Positions 1 through 11,301 of a stretch of DNA of 64,000 bases are shown in pieces; within the stretch, counting starts at the first letter, position 1, and the number at the start of each line of letters is the position of its first letter. The translations under genes were made by a program, and so were the position numbers. Under the pieces are notes generated by a model that was not told the DNA's origin, searched no databases, and was given only the letters and a program-made list of their open reading frames with translations. The stretch spans positions 1,488,001 to 1,552,000 of the forward strand of contig JAJTTP010000010.1 in the NCBI GenBank assembly GCA_023313575.1, given 5' to 3'. This DNA comes from Eutypella sp. D-1. Taxonomy: Eukaryota > Ascomycota > Sordariomycetes > Xylariales > Diatrypaceae.

Positions 1-3000
1 AGCTATAACCAGTCCCCTCGCCTCCAAAGCTTAACATGAGCTGCTCGGGTTGCATCATCGTACACGATCTTGAAGCTCGTTTTTAGGAGCACTGCGTAAC
101 TGCCTAATCCGTATGAAGTTGTATAGTAAGATGGTCCACCTAACTTGGGTATTACCGATATGTACATAGTGGTCTCAAGGAGACTCTTTATGTAACCTGT
201 TATCCTCTGCGTTTGTCTCTCATCTCAATGTCGCGCGCCGCGGTCCATTCCGGCCTCGTGTGTTCCCCAACTCAAAGAGATCTTTTCGCTATACACCACG
301 TTTATAATAGATATAGAAGAATGACAAGCCCGAAAGAAACTTCGAGCATCGCCTCGCCGTAGTTTTGCCTAGAAGATCACGACGGCTAAATCGAGGCCGG
401 GACTACTGACGGTATCTATCCATCTACGCGGGCTCACCCCTTCAACCGAAGAGTCTTACCGCTGGCCGTCTCCGTACTCCGTGCCTGCGAGGGCTCGGCA
501 GCGCAAATAGAGGGCCCGGGACTTTTCAGCCTGCAGTCTTTGACGTAACCCGCCATGAAGACATGATCTTCGTGTACCTGGTAAGGATAGGTGCTAGATA
601 AACACGAAGGAGGCAAGTAGGACAGAGAAAAACGTAGAGGATAGCGGCAAGCAATCCTACCACCCACCCGGGCACGGGGCCGAGGCCCTCGCCATAGTAA
701 GCGAAGGGGTTTCAACTGCCTTATAAGCTGACTGGCCTGGCTTACTACTACTACCTACCTTTCGTTCCGGAGGAGAAAACGAACCGAGACGAGGCTTTGG
801 TATAGATGGGCCTGTCCTTTTCTATAGGTAACCCCCTCGAGCCGACTTCGCACAGCGTAGGCGTGACCATCCTGTTCTGGAGACAACACAGGCAGCCACC
901 GCCAGCCCCCCGCCTAGCAAGCTCATTTCGTTTCATCTCTCGGAGACCTCTCTCACCTCGTCCCGGAGCGGTCGCAGAGTGCAACGAAACATAAAGCTGA
1001 AGGGGGACGGGGTTTGATGTGCGTGTATGACAGACAACATCATCTCATTCTTAAGTATCAGTCCTTGAACATTACATGACCTATCATGTTATCTAGTAGC
1101 ATGACGACCCGGAGAGACAGGCAAGCAGATGTACAGGAGGACAGAAAAATAGAAATACAGGCTGGGGGGGACAAGATGCGTCAACAGAGGTAGTAACTAA
1201 TCATCATTATCAAAGGTTGCATAAAGGAGTCGTATGTCTGTCTAGATATGTATATGTATATGCAGGAGTTGTATTCCTAGGATAGCCGGCGCGTCGTATA
1301 TTTCTTGAGTTTTGTGTGGCTGCTGTCAGGTAGCGAGTTCTCGGGCATTCCACCGTTTTCCGGATGCTTGCGTCGCCGTCGACAGAGGAGAAAAGGGGGT
1401 CTCTTGTCATTCATTAGACGGGCGATGGTAGACGAAAAGAAAGCGTTGCCCAATCTGCAAGGTTCCGCAGGCCAGAGTACAACCGGATCCTTTATCGCAA
1501 CCCCTCCCCTTCTCATTTCTTAAGTTGTTCCCTTCAAAGAGGCACTCAGAGCGCGGGTACCTGACACTTCGTTCGACGCCTTGACATCCACGTATCTCAT
1601 TCCAAAAGTAAAGGGCACTACTACTGGTCTTCTCCCTCCTACGATCGAGCGTTGGCCAAGTTCGGGGTGCCGACTAGCTACAGCTCGCTTACTTACCCAG
1701 CTGTCTGGACGTTCGGGCCCCGATCAATGGCCACGGCGCATGCAAGTGTCGACGGTGGCTTGACGTTTTGGTTCCCTCGGCATTGCCCTCCTTCCTCCCC
1801 TCATGCGGCTTCGCCCTGCCCGGCCGTTTTGTTGGGGTGCATGGACTTCTTTAAGCCCCTTCTCCCCCTCTCGGGTCTCGTCGTTAAGCAGGTCGACGTC
1901 ACCTCCGATGACCCGTCATATCATCGAGGCCCAGCGCCCAGGCAATCGCAAATGCAGGCTGGGCGCCGTTGAGACCAAAAGTAGGGATTCAGGAGCGGGG
2001 AGAGGCCGCCCTGAACAAACAGAGGAACCTGACTGGCTGGCTGACCGACCAAAGGGAAAAGGGGGTTGACCTTCCATTGGCAACGCCGCATACGGATCGA
2101 GGCACCCATCATACATTCCCAAAAGGGCGAAACCCTTTTCGCAAGCCTTGCCCAAATTCGTGTGGCCCCATGTAACAAGCGACGTTAGGTTGGGCAAAAG
2201 AAAATTCAACAGTCTGACTTATTGCACTGCACATTGTCATATTCTCTCCCGCTGCCCGACCAAACTAGACAGGAGGCAGGAAGAGAGCGAGGCTAGGCTT
2301 ATCACCGCCCAAACGGAGCATCCCGCAGACTAAGCGCTTCCAAAGATGGCCCAGGACAGGGCTAACGCGGCACAGATCTCAGGATCTCTCGGCCCTATGT
2401 GGATGACCTGCATATTGTAGGCCAGTGAGATGCAAATCCACCATGTAAGGGAATATTAGCAGGCAACCGACGAGCGAGTTCGAGAGTTCTGTATACCCAT
2501 CTTGGCAAAAAGTCTTGTTAGATTAGAAAACCCGCCAGCCCGGCGATTCTTAGCAAAGAGGGGGCGTTTACCGCCCGGGCTTCTCAACCCTACATACCCA
2601 GTCGGACGCCTACGCACATACGTATATGCTCCGTGGGTTTTCCCGAGGAGACATGTCATATCTACGTACCTGCCTACGAGTCTACTAGCCAACCAGGACG
2701 TCTACCATAAGGCAAACCCCCTGTCCCAAGCCTACTAGCCCGCCGTGCCTACATGGCGAGCACAGTCACATTACTGGCAGTCCGGATACCCAGTTCGGTC
2801 TGGAGGTCGAAGTCGGTAAGTTCACCCGCAGGGCCAGAGGTCGTAAGTTTGTCGCCACCCCGCAGATAGCCTACAGTAGCGCTAGAGGGCCGGTTCGGTT
2901 CGTCATGCTAGGTACGATCGTCATGACCTAGATCTACAACAACCAGCTGTTGACTAACATAATAAAACCCCCGCGATCATCTGTACACATACGCATTGAA

Positions 3001-4912
3001 CACCCCGCTTCGGATCTGCAGAAGACAGAATAACGTCATTCGGGACCCCTAACCATAAAGTAATGTACAAAGGGGAGGTTACCGACAGATACAATGGAGG
3101 CTTGCGTTAAGACATGTTTGCGTAGCAGGTAGATACCGAAGCCACGCGCTCGGATGTTCGCTGTGTGCAGAAAGAGAGGATCGCATGTGGCTACAATTTT
3201 AAGGAATTGGCCTATTTGCTAGACCTCTATTCACATATTACTTACAGCGCCCCAAGAGTATTTCATTAAGTAGCTATAATCCGGAGGGGACTTCTACAGA
3301 AAAGTCGTAGCCATCCCGTTCCATCCGTGGATAAATCAATCAGTCATCTCCCCTGGTAACTTTAGTAGATCACGGGCCCAGTGGTAAACCTAGGAAGGAT
3401 CTCTAGGAAGAACGGATACCCTTTGACAAATAGTCCTGGCAACTACCAGAGTCTGGCAAGCTGAGTAGGCTAGTAATACCCAACAACAGCCCAAATACCT
3501 AAGTAGGTAATCAGTAGAAGTTGTGATGCCCTCACACAGATGATATCACCTGAGACAACTCATGTAGGTACCTGGCTTGCCTGGGTAGTACGCAAGGTCG
3601 GGCAAGGTTGGGACGGGCCCAGGGGACGACAGCCCGGGCAGCAGGGCAGGGCGGAAACAGGAACTATCGTTATCTTGCATATGGCTTGCTGCTTGCTGTC
3701 AAGATGTTTGATCCAGATTCGTTCCAAGGTTCCTCCTGGCTGTACATACTATCCATAGAGGTAGTATCTCGTGAACCATAGGTGGGCTTTGCAGACCGGC
3801 AGACTGGATGAACTCCGAGCTTCCGCTATTTTGATGCCCTAAGATTAAATTGAAAGGTAACGGATTGATCATCTCCAATTCAAACAACCCCCCAATCCCG
3901 ACATCCCCGATCTAACTTACTCAAACTGACCCTGTCAGTTGCCCCCATCTCCATCTCTATCCCCATCCTCATCCCCATTCTCGTCCCTGCCCCCATTCTC
4001 GTCCCTGCCCCCATTCTCGTCCCTGCCCCCATTCTCGTCCCTGCCCCCATTCTCGTCCCTGCCCCCCTTCCCCCCCCTCTTTTTCATCATCATCCAGTTC
4101 CGCTGTTGTTGGGCTTTTAAGGCTGCTAGGTCCAATCCATTTAGAGAAAGAATCCGGACCAACTCCACATGCATGGACATCAAAAGCAACTAAAAGATAT
4201 ATCAGCTGGTGAGTGCATAAGAGCATACGTACCTCGGGTTACTTAGTTCCCTGTCTATATACATACCTAGGTACGTAGTAGAAGTACTCCAAGGAAATTC
4301 ACACCAGGTATGAGAGGTATGTACTTATTCTGGTACTTCTTTCCATGTATCCACTTGTGCAACGGACACCTTTTAACCTTGAGAGTTGGTACCTATGTCC
4401 ATTAGCGATACACATATTCCTCACCTAAATAACTTGGAAGGAGAAGTACATACTTAGGTCCACCAGCAAGATGTACAAGGTAAAAGGTAAGCCCCACCGA
4501 CGTCACCCCTTGATGTCGTCTTAACTCTAGCTACGGGCTAGGACGCTAAACATCCCACTTTCCTCCTGGGTACCTAGGGATTGCCCTGAAGCTAGCCCTA
4601 CCTACCTCTGCTACAGGTAGGGAGAGTTACAAACAGAGGCTCTCTCCGCTCCAGTTTGCTACTTCCTGTCTTAAGACGTCTCCAGAGCTAACTCTTTTAA
4701 TAAGTAGAGCTCTAACCCTTGAAAGCTTCTCAAGCTTCGACTCCCATTACAATTTTTTTTTCTACTTCAACCCCTACATCTACACACCATTTACCCCACT
4801 ATCTAGATAGACAGATCGACGACCGCTTCTCTTCAACAATCCCAACTCACCTTACCCAAATCTTTAACTTCAACTTGTTAAACTTGATATCACTCATCAC
4901 ACATCACTCACC
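1..4912. other. Gene-free stretch upstream of FKBP12
   Basis: I find no convincing coding exon on either strand. The open frames are short, overlap each other in several frames and resemble no family I recognise. The stretch holds an 18-bp tandem repeat (listed separately) and TACCTAGG-type palindromes, for example near 4265 and 4570. The last 200 bases are a CT-rich, ACA-rich leader typical of the 5' UTR of a strongly expressed fungal gene and belong to the FKBP gene. Confidence 0.6.
3973..4062. repeat. 18-bp minisatellite, five perfect copies
   Basis: The unit CCCCATTCTCGTCCCTGC occurs five times head to tail without a mismatch. Imperfect CCCCATC units precede it and a poly-C run follows. 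On the minus strand it would read as repeated G-R-D-E-N-G, but no gene context supports translation. Confidence 0.95.
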
Positions 4913-5717
4913 ATGGGCGTCACCAAGACTACTCACCAGGAGGGCACCGGTGCTCAGCCTGTTAGCGGCCAGACCGTTACTATCGAGTACACCGGCTACC
5001 TCAAGGATACTAGCAAGCCCGACAACAAGGGCGAGAAGTATGAACACCAATAACCAAACCCGATGTTGTCCGATATGGAATCTCTGTCTCTATGTTGTTG
5101 GTTTTTGGACTTGTTGGCTAACGGAATGACTCCGGCAGGTTCGACTCCTCCGTCGGCCGTGGCGACTTCGTTACCCGCATCGGCGTCGGCAAGGTCATCA
5201 AGGGTGAGCCTTACACCCCTTGTCCCCCTCTCTAACTTTTAACCAATTCCATCCAAACGCCTTTGCTGACGTGACACAGGCTGGGATGAGGGCGTCACGC
5301 AGATGAAGGTCGGCGAGAAGGCAACTCTCGACATCACCAGGTATGGAATCATATCCTCACTGAGCAACTCTTCGGGATGGCAAGCTGACTTGTTCAACTA
5401 CAGCGACTACGGTTATGGTGCTCGGTATGTTCCTGGCCCCCTTCATGACTGAGCAACCGCTCAATGTCCATTCTCCTCTAAATCCAGCCATCTGGGTTAT
5501 ATGACTCGTCCCACCACCTCTACGCCGACACCTCTACACGCCCTTACTCTTATGAAACCAAGATTACTAACAGTCTCACCAGCGGCTTCCCCGGCCACAT
5601 CCCCCCCAACTCCGACCTCATCTTGTAAGTACCAGCTGATCTTACTATGATTACAGACGTGTGCTGGATATCTAATTTATCGACTATAGTGACGTCGAGC
5701 TCAAGGGCGTCGCCTAG
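4913..5717 (+). CDS. fkbp12: FKBP12-type peptidyl-prolyl cis-trans isomerase
   Basis: Encodes a 112-aa single-domain FKBP, the cytosolic proline isomerase that in fungi is the receptor for FK506 and rapamycin. I place six exons: 4913-5037, 5139-5213, 5280-5340, 5404-5424, 5583-5624 and 5690-5717. All junctions are GT-AG and keep frame. The protein starts MGVTKTT. It has the family hallmarks VTIEYTGYL, FDSSVGRGDF, the core VIKGWDEGV with the pocket Trp, DYGYGARGFPG and the terminal strand LIFDVELKGVA. Length and lack of a signal peptide fit the cytosolic FKBP12 rather than the ER FKBP2 form. The start ATG sits in a CACC-ATGG context after an ACA-rich leader. The symbol is generic for the family; local names such as fpr1 or fkr-2 vary by species. 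Confidence 0.96.
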
Positions 5718-8429
5718 GTGCATACTGGGGAGGCTCGGTGATTGAAGGTTGCAAATGTGTTAAGAGATGGCAGTTGATTGTGTGGCTTGCATCAAAAAGG
5801 ACAGCTGCCAGCTGAGTGAGCTTACCCGGATCAACAAAATATAAAATCGTTGGTAGTTTCGCCTGAGATGAGGCAACAATTTCAACGCAAGTCATTTCTC
5901 ACTTCAATGTCACTTCTGAGCCTTGCGGCTTCCCTCCCGTCTGTTAAATCAGCTACACGAAACATGCACAGTGCGTGTGCCCCGTGAAAGTTTAGATCGC
6001 GCAGCACAAAGCACAACAATCTTAGCGTATCTGCTCTGTTGTGACGCGAGCAAACATATTAACTTTTCTGTTACTTTCACGTGGAGTTGGTCCCCAAACT
6101 CTTGGCCTCAAAAGGCGCATCGGGTAAGTCATCTCGTGGTTAGCACATCAACCTTTACCGAAGAGGGACAGGTGGATGCTGTCTGTTCTACGTGGATTGC
6201 CTCATGGTGGCCAAGTGGATAGATCCTCGCAATCAGAAGGGGGGGGGGGGCTTACCCCTCTCCCCTCCTTCTTTGGGAAATAGGAGAATCTCGTGTTCTC
6301 AGTTGGTGAAACAGACACACGCGTCGCGCACTCTCTATGCCCCAAGACGAGACGGACTGCCAATGCATGTAGATGTAACCCTATACCTATCAACCATTCT
6401 TGCACTGATGAGCAGACTAATTAGTCTGGCTCTGCCGCCGTTGTATACTGAAGAACTAAACTTAATCCCCCGCCCTCCCGGATGACACGTTGTCATAAAG
6501 ACGCACGGTAACCGGTAGCGGAGATGGGCATGGACTGACGGACCGGAAGGCGGGCGGGCGGATGGTTAAATAGCTGCGATCCAGGGACGGGTTACGCGCC
6601 ACACCCTGTCGGGACCGGCAGGATGGTGGTATGTACCTATCTACATAGATATCTACCTGCTTATGTCACATATGTGGAAGATCTAGTTAGACCAGGTATG
6701 GTACGATTCGTTATGGCTAGAGACCAGACTTCATTTTCCCTCCCTCTCTCACTAGCTCTCCTACTCACCTTTTCATTCATCAGCAGCAGCAGTGCGCGGT
6801 CCCAGCACCCACCACCATACAGACAGCCCTTCTTTCCTCGTCTATGCAACTAGGTGGGTTGTACCTTGACTACCTATGTAGCAGCCTATACGTCTGTCCT
6901 AAGCCGCCCTGTCCTTTCCTGTTCCTGGCCCAACCCGCATCATGTATTACGCCGTACGCCGTTGTCCCACGAGAGCGATGGGACCACCACGATACGTCCC
7001 GAAGCTAATCTGGCAAAGCGCCCCTCCCCCTCCCCCTTTTCCCTGCGATCGCCCGTGAGCGACCGCCGATTCGTAATGGGAGGTTCTTTTATTTCCCGAT
7101 ACCAGGCTAGGCTAGACGGGTGCGACCGGGACTCCTAAGAGGATTGGCTTGTTTGTTTGTCGATAGATAGGTTGATCGGAGTCTAGGGAGGTCGGTGGTC
7201 TGCCACGACTTGATTGTTGGTGGACTTCTTGAAAGCAGAAAAGACAAGAGGTATTGAAAACCATACTGCTCTCTTCATTTTTTGCCCTTAATTCTTTTCA
7301 GTATGTCCACATCTACCGGCACATGGAATAAATAGTGGCATGCCGTCTGCTATGTATACTGCCATAGTTCACTGGTTTCCACGGGAGAGGGCGTGGGTTA
7401 AGGTCTCCAGTGTCCCCTTTCACGGATTCCCTGACTTCTTTTCTTTATTTCAGTACGGACACCTAAGGACTTGACTTGCGCCGAGGCCGCCGTCGTGGTT
7501 TCTCATAAGCTGTCCTTATCACACCCTGGGCATCTGGTATAGCGGGGATGGAATAGGGGATCACGAATAAGAGCCTAGCACCACACGAGGCGAAATGCCA
7601 AGGGGATGGAGAAAAGGATTCGTCTTTGTTCAGCCTTCAAATATGGACTCCTAACCGGCCAAGCATCTATCCTGGCCACGCGATGATGGAAATCTCTCCG
7701 GGGCGCTATGTAGAGCCAGGGGAAAGTGGAGATATACGTGTATTGTACGGTATACCAAGATAGCCTTTTCGACCTGATCAAAGCCTTGAAGATCTCTCCT
7801 ATTTTGCAATCTTTTGCGCGCGGGCCGAGCCTTTATTTTCATTGCTGAGAATAGGACTTATTAGCCACAGTGGTGAGAAGGAATCGAATATGCCCTGCGG
7901 ATCTCGGGCGTCATCCGTGTGTTTCATATACGGGAGTCTCCACCCGTCCCTGAATATGAATAGTGCGACGGGGAGTTAATGGCAGCGCACCACCGGCCGG
8001 TGATGGATTTTCCAAGGCCGTATACTATGCGCGCCTTCAGAATGATGTAAGGGCTCAGTCGAGAATTGGCGATTCGATACAGAAATAGATTATTCGTGTG
8101 AAGTACAGTCTTGGAGGTCGCCTCCCCCTACTCACACAGGCAGAACCAGCAATGACCAAGAGAGATATAAATACGGGTATGCACACCAGGTCTAAGAGAA
8201 AGGAGCATAGCAAGAGACTGTGATATAACTATTCTATCTGACATTACTCTGAGATTTATCATAACCTCTGTATAAGTGTGAGAACCCAATCTGATTCACA
8301 GTTAAAATACTACCATTATTCTTCACGTTATAAAATCTAGCTCTCTAGATTATTAGACTTTTCTTTTTCTTCTTCTGTCGGCTCGCCAACCCGCCTCCTT
8401 TTCTCTCGTGTTTGTTTGAAAAAGAAAAG
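5718..8429. other. Gene-free spacer
   Basis: No supported gene. A poly-G run lies near 6240 and pyrimidine-rich tracts lie near 6740 and 7020. The open frames here have no family resemblance and no consistent splice structure. The last 100 bases are the CT-rich leader of the next gene. Confidence 0.55.
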
Positions 8430-9242
8430 ATGCATTTCCAAAGCATTATCGCTGTCGTTGCTACCTCGCTCCTCGCCGGGCAGGCCTTGGGAGTAGGTTT
8501 TATTCCAGGGGTGGGGACTGGTTCAGATGACAAGAAGATGATACAGAATTGTGAGTTGATTTAATTATTTTCCTGCTTGTAAGAAAAGATTTTGCTTTTA
8601 TTGGGAGCTATTTTCTATTGATCCAAGTCACACAGCTTATACCTGTCCTACACAAAACTTTTGTTCGTCGTGGACGATGCTGACCAACTTTTCCCCCTCA
8701 GTGAGGAGCTTGTGCAAAAATAAGGAGATTGGCGATAAATGTAGTGCAAAATTCGGTGGTATCGGTGGTATCGGTAGTATAATGGTTAAAGGCCGTAAGT
8801 CCCCCTCCCCCCTCCCCTTTCCCTTTTCTTTGCCCCCCCGGGAGTATCCCTGGTGACTTGATAACTTTACTAACTGGGGCGGTTTTCCCTCCCTCCTTCA
8901 GAATGCGGCCACTCGGTCGGCGGAAAAATGCCCCTGATTTGCATGCCCCGCAGGAACAAGGTGTACCCGGACGCGCTGGAGCTGCAGGCGGGCGCGCGCA
9001 AGGAGACGACGGCGTACAAGAATTATGCGAAGAGCGAGAAAGGGAAGGCGGAACTGAAGCGCGTCCAGAACGCCCAGAAAGCGACTGGGCAGCAGCCGGG
9101 CGCGGGCGGGCAGGAGCCCGACACCGACGAGGACGAGGACAAGGCCATCGACCCGAATTATCCCCCCCTCACGTTTCCCGGGTATGAGGGCGATGAAGAT
9201 GCCTATGCGTCGGACGGGGGCGAGTCTTCTTTAGTGGATTAA
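8430..9242 (+). CDS. Small cysteine-containing secreted protein (effector-like)
   Basis: I do not recognise this protein. Three exons fit (8430-8550, 8702-8794, 8902-9242) with GT-AG introns that keep frame, giving about 184 aa. The first 20 residues (MHFQSIIAVVATSLLAGQALG) form a clear signal peptide with an A-x-A-like cleavage zone. The mature N-terminal half has four cysteines (in SLCKN, DKCSA, GQCGH and LICMP), enough for two disulfides, around a glycine-rich GGIGGIGS stretch. The C-terminal half is cysteine-free and charged (lysine-rich, then an acidic EPDTDEDEDK segment) and probably disordered. A small secreted protein with an even Cys count and no known domain fits a candidate effector or extracellular matrix protein, but function is inference only. 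It converges on the ethanolamine kinase gene. Confidence 0.75.
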
Positions 9243-9777
9243 CTGAGGCGTTACTGGGAGATCACCAGGCTTACATTCAAGGAGGAACAATGTAGCCATT
9301 TACTACCATCAGTAGTTTTATAGCAGTATTAAAGAATCAAGGAATGGTAGTCGAACTACCTAGATATTGCAATACCTTGCCATATACGAAGATAGGGGAT
9401 CTGGTGATAGTGGCGGTGGTGGTATCTTGCTCTTGAAGTCTATCTTTGTGTCTATTAATCTACCCTGATAAAAGAAAAGAGAAAGTGAACCTGCGCGCGC
9501 GTATGGGAGCTGTTGAGTAATGCATATGTTGAATGTATGTAAGTATTATGTGCTTGGGTTAATTAGGTTGAACCGCCGGTTCTTTCTCTGCTTTTGTGAT
9601 GGTGATTGTGTAGATGCGGGAAGACACAAAGGGTGAAACCCTCCTGGAAAAGTTTAAGCAGAAGAGTTTCCGGGATCGAGGTGCGGGCCTGGGTTGGGGG
9701 CCGGACCGGAGGCGGGTCGGTCCGTCTCGAACAACTTGTCCTCGGCATAGGTCTCTTGGATTTAGCTACTCGCCCTT
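9243..9777. other. Convergent intergenic region
   Basis: This is the 3' region between two convergent genes. It has a short perfect hairpin GGTAGTCGAACTACC at 9347-9361 but nothing that I can call a gene. Confidence 0.6.
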
Positions 9778-11301
9778 TCACTTATCTTGCGCCCACCGTC
9801 TCTCGCGGAGGGGCATCTGGGCGCCGCGGGCTTTGCGCGAGCCGTCCTCCTCATCCCTCCACGCCCAGTACTCGCCGAGCCGGATCTCAGCGTACGAGGC
9901 GTAGTCGAAGTCGATCTGGGAGATGGTGGCCTGGATCAGCGCCCATATGCCCCAGTAGAACCCCGGTACGCCGCGGAATACGTCCACCTCATGCATCAGC
10001 TTCCGGGCCTCTACCTCCTCGTCTACCTCCTCTGACTGCTGCTCCTGTTCCGTGTCGTTCTGTTCGCCGTCGCTGCGTTTGTTTTCGTCGTTGTTGACAG
10101 AGGTGCCGCCGTTTCTTCGCGATTTCGACGGTAGCAGCCTGAAGTAAGTTCGTATGTACTCCCGGATAAATTCGGTGCGTTGCGCACGTGTCGGTAGGGC
10201 GCCGAAGTCGCAGTCAAAGCCGCCCCACTCGGCGAAATGGTTCGCGATGTCGAAGGCCGCTGGGGAGGGCGTGGCGTATTCGTAGTCGATGAAATTCACG
10301 CATACTTGCTCCTCTTCTCGCTCCTGCCCTGGCTGAGTGCTGCTGGAGACGCTGGCTGCTTCGTCCGCCTGCTCTTTCTTCGGCTCGACAATTACATTTC
10401 CGCATAAGAGGTCGCAGTGCGCGAACACGAGCTGCGATACGTTAGCTAGGCGCTTCTTTTGATGGATACGTGTCTATCCAGACATGCGTTGATCCGTGAA
10501 GAGGGGGGTCTCCGTTTGACCACTTCAGCTTACCCCATTCACTCCTAGCCCTGGCCGCTGACTTAACTCGGCGACTAAACGTGTGAGTTCCTTTTGTAAG
10601 TTCGCTTGCCTTGTCCGCTGAGCATCCGTCTTCGTGGGTAGAGCCAATATCCACTTCTGCATGACCGTCCAGACGTTAGGCGGGGGCTTCCCCGGGGCTA
10701 CGTCGTCGATGGAGATGTGAGGATGGTTGCTATCGCAGTCGTTAACGCCCGTTCCATTCCCGCTCCCATTCACGCCGTTCTTCAGCGGTTGCGATTGTGG
10801 CTGTCTCTCGTGTATACAGGGTACGGTGGCGTGCCATTGGGCGAGGCGTCGAGCAACGGCGCGGTATATCGGGGGCGTGCGCAGGTCGGCTGGAGCGGTA
10901 GGGCGGCCGCGTATATAGCGGTACATCATGCCATTGCGGAAGCGGGCGAGCAGCTCGGGGGCGAGGCCGAATTTTTCGAGGAGCTCGTGATTCTGGGTCT
11001 CGCGATGGCGGTCTATCAGGACGTCGGTACCGTTGCCATAGGCGCGCAGCAAGATGGCGTCACCGTCGGCTTCGTCATCGGACCGCCCGCGTCCCCGGTT
11101 GATCGCCTTCAGCAGCGTGTTCGTGATGCCGTCGGTGAAGCGTACGAAATCAAGCTGGGCGTCGGCGGCCTCCCACTCCGGCCGTAAGGCCAGTACCAGT
11201 TTCCTGGCCGAGTCAGGGTCCGTACTATCGTAGGACAGCGGAATGAAGCGCACATCGCCTAGGAGACCATTGAGGTCCCCATTTACTGTCTGTGAAGGCA
11301 T
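9778..11301 (-). CDS. eki1: Ethanolamine kinase
   Basis: Phosphorylates ethanolamine with ATP, the first step of the CDP-ethanolamine (Kennedy) branch of phosphatidylethanolamine synthesis in the cytosol. Two exons: 11301-10534 and 10431-9778; the 102-nt intron starts GTAAGC and ends GCAG in phase 0. The product is 473 aa. The N-lobe shows VRFTDGITNTLLKA followed by the conserved LLRAYGNGTDVLIDR. The catalytic Brenner motif H-x-D-x4-N is HCDLLCGNV (His261, Asp263, Asn268). The metal-binding segment is FIDYEYATP (Asp305), then FDIANHFAEWGG. LLCGN and the AEWGG ending favour ethanolamine kinase over choline kinase. A low-complexity insert rich in N, G and S precedes the intron, and an acidic E/Q-rich insert lies near residues 370-390. 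These inserts are typical of fungal homologues. Confidence 0.92.

Noticed and set aside
3973..4062. CRISPR-like array
   Set aside because: Units are directly adjacent without spacers; this is a minisatellite in a eukaryotic genome.
10717..11187. 156-aa open frame on +
   Set aside because: Antisense to exon 1 of the ethanolamine kinase, which has clear motifs.
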